Below, piece after piece: positions 39,651 to 46,205 of a DNA stretch of 64,000 nucleotides (the stretch's first letter is position 1; each line of letters opens with the position of its first letter). Location: contig OZ244900.1 of assembly GCA_965221595.1 (NCBI GenBank), positions 3,100,001 to 3,164,000 of the forward strand, given 5' to 3'. This DNA is from JAAXGX01 sp965221595. Its GTDB lineage: Bacteria > Acidobacteriota > Vicinamibacteria > Vicinamibacterales > UBA8438. The position numbers and the translations under genes were made by a program. A model generated the notes under the pieces. The model was given only the letters and a program-made list of their open reading frames with translations. It had not been told where the DNA came from and searched no databases.

Positions 39651-40676
39651 ATGCAGCTCGCGAAGCTTTCGGCGGTGGTCGGCGTGTTCGTGGCCGGCGC
39701 GCTGGTCGCGACGGCAGCCGGGCAGGGCGCGGCCGCCTGCGACCCGGACGGCGACGTGCAGTTCGTGTGCGGACCGGTGAGCCCCGAGGATCTGCTCGCG
39801 GTGCCTCGAACGCCCCTGGTGCTCGTGTCGAGCATGGAGGAAGAGGGCCGGCTCGTGCTTGCCGACACGCGCGACCACACGACGACGGTGCTGTTCCCCG
39901 CCGCCGGCGCGCGCACGCGGCACGATACGACGACCTACGGCGCGTGCCCCGGCCCGCCCGCGGCCCGCTTCCAGCCGCACGGCCTGAGCCTGCGCCCGGG
40001 CGACGGCGACATCCACACGGTGTACGTCGTGGGCCACGGCGACCGCGAGTCGGTCGAGGTGTTCTGGCTCGACATGGGCGGCGCGCAGCCGCTGATCACC
40101 TGGGTCGGCTGCGTCGTCGCGCCGGACGGCGTGGGCCTCAACTCCGTGACGGCGCTGCGCGGCGGCGGCTTTGCCGCCACGAACTTCGCGCGGCCCACGG
40201 GCGAGGTGTGGGAGTGGCGGCCCGGGCTCGGCTGGTCGGAAGTGCCCGGCAGCACGATGTCCGGCCCGAACGGCCTGCTCGTGTCCGACGACGGTCGCTG
40301 GTACTACATCGGCGGCTGGGGCACGCAGTCGGTGGTCCGCCTGTCGCGCGGGGTCACTCCTGTGGAGCAGTCCGAAGTGGACCTCGGGTTCCACGTCGAC
40401 AACCTGCGCTGGACGTCCGACGGTTCGCTGCTGGCGGCCGGCCAGGGCGCGGGCAGCCCCGACGCGGTCTTCGACTGCGTCGGCAACGGCGCCTGCGACG
40501 GGGTCACGGCGCGGGTCGCGCGCGTGGACCCGGAGTCGCTCGCCGCCGAGGAGATCGTCAGCTATCCCTCCACGGCGGGCCTGGTCATCGGCACGGGCGC
40601 CATCGAGGTCGGCGACGAGATCTGGGTCGGCGGCGCCGGCGGCGGCGACCGCATCGGCCGCTTCCCGTCGAGGTAG
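39651..40676 (+). CDS. secreted SMP-30/gluconolactonase-like beta-propeller, copy 1
   Basis: A 341-residue exported propeller protein. The signal (LSAVVGVFVAGALVATAAG) is followed by blade motifs: QFVCGPVSPEDLLAVPRTP, VLADTRDHTTTVLFPA, GDGDIHTVYVVGHGDRESVE and GPNGLLVSDDGRWYYIGGWG. These resemble SMP-30/gluconolactonase and strictosidine-synthase-like six-bladed propellers, which hydrolyse lactones with a metal ion. The substrate is not known. Its paralogue at 61276 shares the order of all these blocks and sits directly before a PQQ-type dehydrogenase, an enzyme class that can make lactones; this copy has no such neighbour. A good ribosome-binding site supports the start. Confidence 0.8.
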   Translation: MQLAKLSAVVGVFVAGALVATAAGQGAAACDPDGDVQFVCGPVSPEDLLAVPRTPLVLVSSMEEEGRLVLADTRDHTTTVLFPAAGARTRHDTTTYGACPGPPAARFQPHGLSLRPGDGDIHTVYVVGHGDRESVEVFWLDMGGAQPLITWVGCVVAPDGVGLNSVTALRGGGFAATNFARPTGEVWEWRPGLGWSEVPGSTMSGPNGLLVSDDGRWYYIGGWGTQSVVRLSRGVTPVEQSEVDLGFHVDNLRWTSDGSLLAAGQGAGSPDAVFDCVGNGACDGVTARVARVDPESLAAEEIVSYPSTAGLVIGTGAIEVGDEIWVGGAGGGDRIGRFPSR

Positions 40677-40712
40677 GAGCCTGCGCCGTTCCGCGGTGCG
40701 ACTCCGGGCCGG

Positions 40713-41615
40713 TCAGCAGGTCTCGAAGAGCCGCTCGAAATTGCCGCCGAAGACCTGGTCCCGGGCGGCGGCGGCGGCGCCCGCCTGCTCCAGCGCGGCC
40801 GCCTGCGCCTCCCACACCGGCCGCTGCCAGCCGCGCGGGAAGAACGACGAGTCGGTGCCGAACAGGAGGCGCCCGGGCCCGACCACGTCGAGCGCCCGGC
40901 GGAAGACGTCCGCCAGCGTCAGGCCGGGATGGTACCGCATCCACCCGTTGGAGCTGGACGTGTCGAGGTGGATGTTCGAGCAGAGGTCGGCCGCCATCAG
41001 CGCTTCGCGCAGGAGACCCGCGCCGAAGTGCGGCACGATGATCGGCAGGCGCGGATGGGCGGCTGCGAGCGGGGGCAGTGCCAGCGGGTCGCCAAGCCGC
41101 ACGTCGAAGCGGTTGGGCAGCCCGAGCTTCTGCCGCACGCCGACCGACAGCACGCCGCAGTGCACGAAGACGGCGGCGCCCCGGTGGGCGGCGGCGACGT
41201 CCACGACCGCCCGCACCCGCTCGTCGTCCAGGCGATAGCGGTGCATGGCGGGAAACAGGCATACGCACCGCAGGCCGAGGCGACCGAGGGCGTCGGCGGT
41301 CCGCCGCGCGGCGTCCTCGCGGGTGGGATCCAGCATGAACCAGCCCACGAAGCGACGCGGATGCCGCGCCGCCGCCTCCGCGACCGACTGCTCGTCGCCG
41401 GGCACGCTGGCGATGAGGGCCGCCCGCGACACGCCGTGGCGGTCAAGCTCCGCCACCCAGCGGTCCGCGAGCTCCGCCGGCGCACCGGGCGCCTCCCACG
41501 CCAGCGCGGCGGTCGCCGCCGCCGCCGGGTCGCCGGACCCCAGGGCCGGCACGTCCCGGGCCAGGGTTTCGAAGAAGCGCCTGGAGAAGAAGTGGCAGTG
41601 GGCGTCGTTGATCAT
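40713..41615 (-). CDS. amidohydrolase-family (TIM-barrel) hydrolase
   Basis: A 300-residue cytosolic enzyme of the amidohydrolase-2 family. It opens with the metal motif MINDAHCHFFSRRFFE. Later come FVGWFMLDPTRED, AAVFVHCGVLSVG, LPIIVPHFGAGLLREAL and RLLFGTDSSFFPRGWQRPV, giving the His, His and Asp ligands in order. Relatives are decarboxylases and lactonases of aromatic catabolism. It converges on the SMP-30-like gene and diverges from the methyltransferase gene. The ATG at 41615 is directly before the metal motif, as usual for these enzymes. Confidence 0.82.
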   Translation of the reverse strand: MINDAHCHFFSRRFFETLARDVPALGSGDPAAAATAALAWEAPGAPAELADRWVAELDRHGVSRAALIASVPGDEQSVAEAAARHPRRFVGWFMLDPTREDAARRTADALGRLGLRCVCLFPAMHRYRLDDERVRAVVDVAAAHRGAAVFVHCGVLSVGVRQKLGLPNRFDVRLGDPLALPPLAAAHPRLPIIVPHFGAGLLREALMAADLCSNIHLDTSSSNGWMRYHPGLTLADVFRRALDVVGPGRLLFGTDSSFFPRGWQRPVWEAQAAALEQAGAAAAARDQVFGGNFERLFETC

Positions 41616-41701
41616 GAGGTGATCATGCCAGACCGCCGGCGCGGAACGTTGTCCAATCCTCCACGCCGTGACGGCGGTCGAACGCCTGCGTGAAGCGCGC
41701 A

Positions 41702-42607
41702 ATGACCACTGAGCCGCGTGACGACCTGAAGGCGCGGGTGCAGTCGCAGTTCGGTGCTGCCGCCGCCGACTACGCCACCAGCGACATCCACGCCCGTGGC
41801 GAGAGCCTGGCGGCCATGCTGCAGGAGGCACAACCGCAGCCGGACTGGACCGTGCTGGACGTCGCCGCCGGCGCCGGTCACACCGCCTTCGCCCTGGCGC
41901 CGCACGTGTCGCGGGCCGTGGCGGTCGACCTCACGGAAGCCATGGTACGCAAGACCCTCGAGCTGGCCACTGCCCGGGGTCTGCCGAACGTCCGCGCGGC
42001 GCAGGCCGACGCCGAGCGGCTGCCGTTCGCCCCCCGCAGCTTCGATGCCGTCGCCTGCCGGCTGGCGTTCCACCACTTTCCGCAGCCCGACAACGCACTG
42101 CGCGAGTTCGCACGCGTTCTGCGGCCGGGCGGCGTGCTGCTCCTGGCCGACAGCGTCACCGTCGACGAGCCGGCCGCGGCCGCCTGGTACAACGCGTACG
42201 AGAAGCTTCGGGATCCGTCCCACTATCGCGTGCTGTCGGTGACGGGGCTGTGCGAGCTGCTGGCCGCGGCCGGCTTCCGGGTCTCCGCCACCCGCGAGCT
42301 GAGCCGGGAGGTCGAGTTCCAGGAGTGGACTGACCGCCAACGCGTGTCGGACGCCGACAAGGCGCGGCTGCTGGCGATGCTGCGCGACCTGCCCGGCGCA
42401 CTGCGGCCCGTGCTGGCGCCGCGCCGGGCGCGCGGCACCCTCTACTTCAGGCTCGCCGAGGCCGTTCTGCTGGCCCGGCTCGAGCAGCCCTACAGGCCGA
42501 GCCGTGCCGCGAGGTCGACGAAGTCGGTGGCCACGACGTCGAACGCGGGGTCCGGCGTCAGGTCGCGCCCGCTATCGGGGCCGTATTCGAGCGGCCGCGG
42601 CACGTAG
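41702..42607 (+). CDS. class I SAM-dependent methyltransferase, C-terminus extended over neighbour
   Basis: A ~301-residue protein with a Methyltransf_11 core: WTVLDVAAGAGHTAFALAPH (motif I), AVDLTEAMVRK, ADAERLPFAPRSFDAVACR and LREFARVLRPGGVLLLADS. It resembles UbiE-type and related small-molecule C- or O-methyltransferases; the substrate is unknown. The family-like part ends near RLAEAVLLARLEQ. The remaining ~40 residues (PYRPSRAARSTKS onward) are antisense to the end of the haloacid dehalogenase gene, so the stop seems to have been lost and the frame now overlaps its convergent neighbour by 118 bases. ATG 41702 or GTG 41690 could start it; neither has a good ribosome-binding site. Confidence 0.78.
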   Translation: MTTEPRDDLKARVQSQFGAAAADYATSDIHARGESLAAMLQEAQPQPDWTVLDVAAGAGHTAFALAPHVSRAVAVDLTEAMVRKTLELATARGLPNVRAAQADAERLPFAPRSFDAVACRLAFHHFPQPDNALREFARVLRPGGVLLLADSVTVDEPAAAAWYNAYEKLRDPSHYRVLSVTGLCELLAAAGFRVSATRELSREVEFQEWTDRQRVSDADKARLLAMLRDLPGALRPVLAPRRARGTLYFRLAEAVLLARLEQPYRPSRAARSTKSVATTSNAGSGVRSRPLSGPYSSGRGT

Positions 42608-43320
42608 GCCGTGCGGAACCCGACCTCGGCGGAGGCGCGCAGGTCGCGCGCGTGCGCCGCCACCATCATCACCTGCTCCGGCGCGAGGCCCAACAGGTCC
42701 GCTGCGGTGCGGTAGACCACGGCGTCCGGTTTGTAGGCCCGCGCCAGCTCGGCCGAGAGCACCGCATCCCAGGGCAATCCCGCCGCCTTCGCCATGTTGA
42801 CGAGCAGGGCCACGTTTCCGTTCGACAGCGTAGCCAGCACGTAGCGCGCGCGCAGCCGGGTCAGGCCCGCGACGGCGTCGGGCCAGGGGGTGAGCCGGTG
42901 CCAGGCGAAGTTGAGATCGACGCGCTCGGCCTCGCTGAGACGCTCCAGACCGAACTCCGGAATCAGCTCGTCGAGAATCATCCGGTGCAGATCGTCGATC
43001 TTCGTCCACGGCAGCTCGCCCTGCCGCACCCGGTTCATGGCAGGCCCGTAGCCGGCCCGCCAGCGCTCGGCGAAGGCGGTCCAGTCGGCGTCGAGCCCCT
43101 TGCGGGCGCCGATTGCGCGCGCCTCGCGTGCGATGCTCGACCGCCAGTCGACCACCGTGCCGAAGACGTCGAACGTCAGCGCCCGCACGCCGCGCAACCG
43201 CTCGGGCAGATTCTGCGCGGCCGAGGCGGAGACTGCCTGCCACGCGGGCCGTGCGCCGGCCGCCATCAAGACACCCGCCCCGAGACCGAGAAACCGGCGA
43301 CGTCCCTGGATCTCCCCCAT
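42490..43320 (-). CDS. Tat-exported haloacid dehalogenase type II-like hydrolase
   Basis: A 276-residue HAD-superfamily enzyme. The signal QGRRRFLGLGAGVLMAAGA (residues 5-23) is a twin-arginine type. The core has motif I with the nucleophile in TFDVFGTVVDWRSS, motif II in VLATLSNGNVALL, the Lys in ARAYKPDAVVYRTA, and VMMVAAHARDLRAS in place of the last acidic motif. This is the layout of L-2-haloacid dehalogenases, which replace a halogen with hydroxyl. Export is unusual for these, so the true substrate may be another. ATG 43320 has GGAGG nine bases upstream; an in-frame GTG lies at 43350. Confidence 0.82.
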   Translation of the reverse strand: MGEIQGRRRFLGLGAGVLMAAGARPAWQAVSASAAQNLPERLRGVRALTFDVFGTVVDWRSSIAREARAIGARKGLDADWTAFAERWRAGYGPAMNRVRQGELPWTKIDDLHRMILDELIPEFGLERLSEAERVDLNFAWHRLTPWPDAVAGLTRLRARYVLATLSNGNVALLVNMAKAAGLPWDAVLSAELARAYKPDAVVYRTAADLLGLAPEQVMMVAAHARDLRASAEVGFRTAYVPRPLEYGPDSGRDLTPDPAFDVVATDFVDLAARLGL

Positions 43321-43480
43321 CTCAGCAGCCTCCGGCCCGCGTCTCGGCACCGGGCACTCCCGGCCCGCTGCGCGGGATCGATAGATGAGTCGTGCGCCCC
43401 CTCGTCAGTCACCGGATTGTAGTGTGCGACCATTCGGGTTGCCACCGGACGCCAGGCACCGTTCCGCCTGGACGCCCGGA

Positions 43481-43660
43481 TCACCCGGCGAGCAGCAGCG
43501 CTGCCGCCACCACCGCCGCGGCCGCCCATTGCGTGCGCCGCGTGCGTGCCTGCTCCGCCGTGAAGTCCGCCCGCAGCCGCGCCATCTCCCGCCGCAGGTC
43601 GGCAAGGTCCCTCGTCGTCGCCATCCGGCGCAGCACCTCGTCGAGTGCCTCGTCTGCCAT
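43481..43660 (-). CDS. small protein with coiled coil and C-terminal membrane helix
   Basis: A 59-residue frame starting at ATG 43660, 11 bases after the YceI-like gene's stop. Residues 5-40 are charged and heptad-like (LDEVLRRMATTRDLADLRRE, then MARLRADFTAEQ), and residues 45-59 are a hydrophobic helix (WAAAAVVAAALLLAG). This is the form of small tail-anchored or single-pass proteins. I recognise no family. Base composition and spacing suggest it is a real second gene of the YceI operon. Confidence 0.6.
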   Translation of the reverse strand: MADEALDEVLRRMATTRDLADLRREMARLRADFTAEQARTRRTQWAAAAVVAAALLLAG

Positions 43661-43671
43661 GAGCCGAACCC

Positions 43672-44241
43672 TCAGCGGGCTTCCAGGACGATATCGAAGT
43701 CGACCCGCAGCTCGTGGCCGACGGGCGCCGAGTCCTCCCCGCTGCGCAGCGGCGCAATCCCGAAGTCGGCCGGCACCACCGTCGCCGTGCCGGTGAACCG
43801 ATCGCCGCGTCGCACCGCGCGCACGTCGAGCGGCAGGAACCGCCCGTGCATGCCGAGCTCGCCGCGCACGAGCCAGACGCCCGCTGCGGGTTGGTCAATC
43901 GTCAGCGAGTGGTAGGTGACCCGGGGATACCGCTCCACCTCGAGTCCCGCGGGCCCCAGCATCCGCGTCCTGACTCTGCGCCGCTCGTCCACCGACCGAC
44001 CGCGATCGACGACGCGCAACTGATCGACGTTGATCACGAGCGCCAGGTGGGGCGTCTCGGTATCCTCGAGGGATCCCTCGGCGAGTGGCGCCTCGATTAC
44101 GTGCGCCGCCCGGGCCTCACCCGCTGCGGACACCGCGACCGTCACGGTGGACCGCTCGACGTCGATCCAGCGCAGCTCCGCGCCGAGGCTCGTGACGGCC
44201 GCCAGGATCCCTGCGCCGACGGCGGCCAGTCGTGGCACCAT
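43672..44241 (-). CDS. YceI-like family protein
   Basis: A 189-residue exported protein with the YceI lipocalin-like fold. A short signal (AAVGAGILAAVTSLGAELR) is followed by WIDVERSTVTVAVSAAGEA, LALVINVDQLRVVD, RVRTRMLGPAGLEVERYPRV and GELGMHGRFLPLDVRAVRRG, in the YceI order. These proteins bind polyisoprenoid or other amphiphilic molecules in the periplasm. The family's final strands with GDRFTGTATVVPADFGI are present. The promoter is of the leaderless type. A small membrane-protein gene follows 11 bases downstream. Confidence 0.82.
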   Translation of the reverse strand: MVPRLAAVGAGILAAVTSLGAELRWIDVERSTVTVAVSAAGEARAAHVIEAPLAEGSLEDTETPHLALVINVDQLRVVDRGRSVDERRRVRTRMLGPAGLEVERYPRVTYHSLTIDQPAAGVWLVRGELGMHGRFLPLDVRAVRRGDRFTGTATVVPADFGIAPLRSGEDSAPVGHELRVDFDIVLEAR

Positions 44242-44247
44242 CGCGCT

Positions 44248-44253
44248 ATTGTA
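44248..44253 (-). promoter_or_regulatory. -10 box (TACAAT) of the YceI-like gene, leaderless type
   Basis: TACAAT on the minus strand is followed by six bases and the ATG at 44241. No ribosome-binding site fits between. Confidence 0.55.
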
Positions 44254-44378
44254 GCCCTGACCGCCCGTGGCAAGAGTCCCCGCGGCATTCGAGCGGCGAT
44301 GCTTCCGCCTGCGCCCGGCACACGTCGCGCTTGTCAGCCTCGCCTCGCCGCTCCCGATGCGACGTGGAGCGTACCGCG

Positions 44379-44384
44379 TACAAT
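44379..44384 (+). promoter_or_regulatory. -10 box (TACAAT) of the MNT-HEPN pair, leaderless type
   Basis: TACAAT is followed by GTCCGT and then the GTG start at 44391, so transcription should begin on the start codon. This also selects the short start over the open frame further upstream. Confidence 0.55.
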
Positions 44385-44390
44385 GTCCGT

Positions 44391-44714
44391 GTGACGCGGA
44401 TCGAGCCGTTCCTCGACGTGCTGCGACCGCTGCTCGACCGGCAGTCCGCCAGCGGCGCCTGGATCTTCGGGTCGCACGCCCGCGGCACGGCGGCCCCTGA
44501 GAGCGACATCGACGTGATCATCGTCGCGCCCACCGAGCGGCCGTTCGTCGACCGCTTCCGCGACTACCTGCCTGCCATCCTGGCCGCAGGCGCCGGCGTC
44601 GACATGTTCGTCTACACGCCGGACGAGTTCCAGCGGATGCTGGCCGAAGAGCGGCCCTTCCTGACGAGCGCCCTCGAGTCGGCCCGACAGGTGTATGTGG
44701 GACAGCGCGGCTGA
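44391..44714 (+). CDS. minimal nucleotidyltransferase (MNT) of an MNT-HEPN pair
   Basis: A 107-residue nucleotidyltransferase: WIFGSHARGTAAPESDIDVI (about residues 25-44) holds the GS and D-x-D signature, and VDMFVYTPDEFQRMLAEERP the tail. Such proteins pair with HEPN proteins; in characterised cases the MNT protein acts as antitoxin by modifying or binding the HEPN RNase. The start is the GTG six bases after a TACAAT box. Its 3' end overlaps the HEPN gene by 20 bases, so the two are translated together. Both partners look intact, unlike the mntA-hepT locus at 30070. Confidence 0.82.
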   Translation: MTRIEPFLDVLRPLLDRQSASGAWIFGSHARGTAAPESDIDVIIVAPTERPFVDRFRDYLPAILAAGAGVDMFVYTPDEFQRMLAEERPFLTSALESARQVYVGQRG

Positions 44715-45102
44715 AGCGCGGCGCTGGTGGCTGCAGGCCGAGAACGACCTCGCGTTCGCCCGTGTCGCCCTGCGCGAGCGGTTCTTTGCGCAGGCCTGCT
44801 TCGTCGCGCAGCAGACCGCCGAGAAGGCCGTCAAGGCCATCGCCTACGGGCTCGGCGAGCGCGCCGTCCTCGGTCATTCCATCGTCGTGCTGGTCGACCG
44901 CTACGGCGACCGGGTCGCCGGACTGCGGGACCTGCGCCGCCAGGGAGGCATCCTGGACCAGTACTACGTGCCCGCGCGTTATCCCAACGGCCTGCCCGGC
45001 GGCGTGCCGTTCGAGACCTTCGACGAGCCGCAGGCGGCCGGCGCTGTCGACGCCGCCGAGCGCTTCCTGCAGTTCGCGGCCGGTGTACTCCGCACCACGT
45101 GA
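44695..45102 (+). CDS. HEPN-domain protein of the MNT-HEPN pair
   Basis: A 135-residue helical protein of the HEPN (PF05168-like) type: ARRWWLQAENDLAFARVALR, FFAQACFVAQQTAEKAVKAI and VDAAERFLQFAAGVL. The conserved hydrophobic helix with QQTAEKAVKA is typical. The RxxxxxH RNase motif of toxic HEPNs is not clear, so it may be a binding-type HEPN rather than a nuclease. Its ATG lies 20 bases inside the nucleotidyltransferase gene. A short GC palindrome lies between its stop and the convergent WYL gene. Confidence 0.82.
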   Translation: MWDSAAEARRWWLQAENDLAFARVALRERFFAQACFVAQQTAEKAVKAIAYGLGERAVLGHSIVVLVDRYGDRVAGLRDLRRQGGILDQYYVPARYPNGLPGGVPFETFDEPQAAGAVDAAERFLQFAAGVLRTT

Positions 45103-45116
45103 ACGGCGCCCTCCCC

Positions 45117-45130
45117 GCCCGCCGGCGGGC
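45117..45130. terminator. GC palindrome between convergent genes
   Basis: GCCCGCCGGCGGGC (45117-45130) is a perfect 14-base palindrome in the 66-base gap between the HEPN and WYL genes. It has no T-tract. It may act in termination, but a loop would cost several of its pairs. Confidence 0.25.
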
Positions 45131-45168
45131 CGACATCGCGCGCCGGGGGGGGCGGCACAGAGGCGCCG

Positions 45169-46194
45169 TCAGATCAACGGCCGCTGCCGGGCGGATGCAT
45201 CCCCTGTCAGGCCGGGCAGCTCGTCCTGCCCGCGACCGCCGGAGGCCCCCGCGTCGGCAGCGTCGGCATGGCGCTCGAAGGCGAGGCGCGCCATCTCGGC
45301 GACCAGCCGCACCAGGGCGGGCGGCTCGACGGCCCGCGCCCGCCCGGCGAAACCGAGGATCCAGCGCGCGAGCTCGTCGAGATGGGACAGGGTGACGCGG
45401 TACTCCAGATCGCCGTTCCGCAGCCGCCGCACGTCCTCGCGGGGGTGGTGCACGCCCCCTTCGATCAGTGGCGCGAGCGCGGCGTCGAAGCGGACCACGA
45501 TCGCATGCAGCTCACGGCCGCGGTAGACGGCCCAGGCGTGCTGCAGGTGCTGGTCGAGATCGAACCGCGGGCGCTCGAAGCGTCCCTCCAGCAGCCTGGC
45601 GTCGGTGATCCGGTCGAGGCGGAACACCCGCGGCTCGCCGTGCAGGTGGCAGCGTCCTACCAGGTACCACGCTGCCTCGCGGTGGAAGAGCGCGTACGGA
45701 TCGACGCCGCGCCAGGCCTGGTAGCCGCTGGCCAGCGAGCGATAGTTGATCGATACGGGCGTCCGGTCGTGGACGGCGCGCTGCAGCAGGTCAGTGCGTC
45801 CGACAGGAATGGAGCCGGAGCGCTCGGGACCGGCCAGCGTCAGCGCGCTCGGCGTCTCCTCCGACCGCCGGGTCGCAGCATCGAGCTTGGCCTCGACCAG
45901 TTCCAGCGCCTTGCCGATGTCGGGCGCGGCGCGGACGGCCGGGCTCCCGAGCACCAGCTTCAGTGCAGCGCGCTCGCCTGCCGTCAGCGTCAGCGGCCGG
46001 ATCGTCGCGCCTTCCAGCAACTCGTAGCCGTGCTCCCTGCGCACGATCGGGATATTGTGGCGCGACAGGTCGGCGAGGTCGCGGTACACCGTGCGCGGCG
46101 AGACGTCGAAGCGCCCCGCGATCTCCTCGACGGTCTTCGGCCGGCGACCGGCGAGGAGCTGCACGAGCTGCACGAGGCGGGTGGGACGGCCCAT
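45169..46194 (-). CDS. HTH-WYL transcriptional regulator
   Basis: A 341-residue regulator. The N-terminal winged helix is RLVQLVQLLAGRRPKTVEEI then AGRFDVSPRTVYRDLADLSR (residues 5-45). The central WYL domain includes VSINYRSLASGYQAWRGVDP, LFHREAAWYLVGRCHLHGEP and FRLDRITDARLLEGRF. The C-terminal WCX-type extension ends about residue 320. WYL domains sense ligands such as nucleotides or nucleic acid and often control defence or DNA-repair genes. It follows the PQQ-type dehydrogenase by 11 bases and is probably in its transcript, so it may control that operon. ATG 46194. Confidence 0.88.
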   Translation of the reverse strand: MGRPTRLVQLVQLLAGRRPKTVEEIAGRFDVSPRTVYRDLADLSRHNIPIVRREHGYELLEGATIRPLTLTAGERAALKLVLGSPAVRAAPDIGKALELVEAKLDAATRRSEETPSALTLAGPERSGSIPVGRTDLLQRAVHDRTPVSINYRSLASGYQAWRGVDPYALFHREAAWYLVGRCHLHGEPRVFRLDRITDARLLEGRFERPRFDLDQHLQHAWAVYRGRELHAIVVRFDAALAPLIEGGVHHPREDVRRLRNGDLEYRVTLSHLDELARWILGFAGRARAVEPPALVRLVAEMARLAFERHADAADAGASGGRGQDELPGLTGDASARQRPLI

Positions 46195-46205
46195 GCCGCC
46201 TCGCC

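Noticed and set aside
43266..43898. 210-codon minus-strand frame
   Set aside because: It overlaps the dehalogenase start, the 59-codon gene and the YceI gene in another frame, and is Cys/Arg/Ser-rich with no homology.
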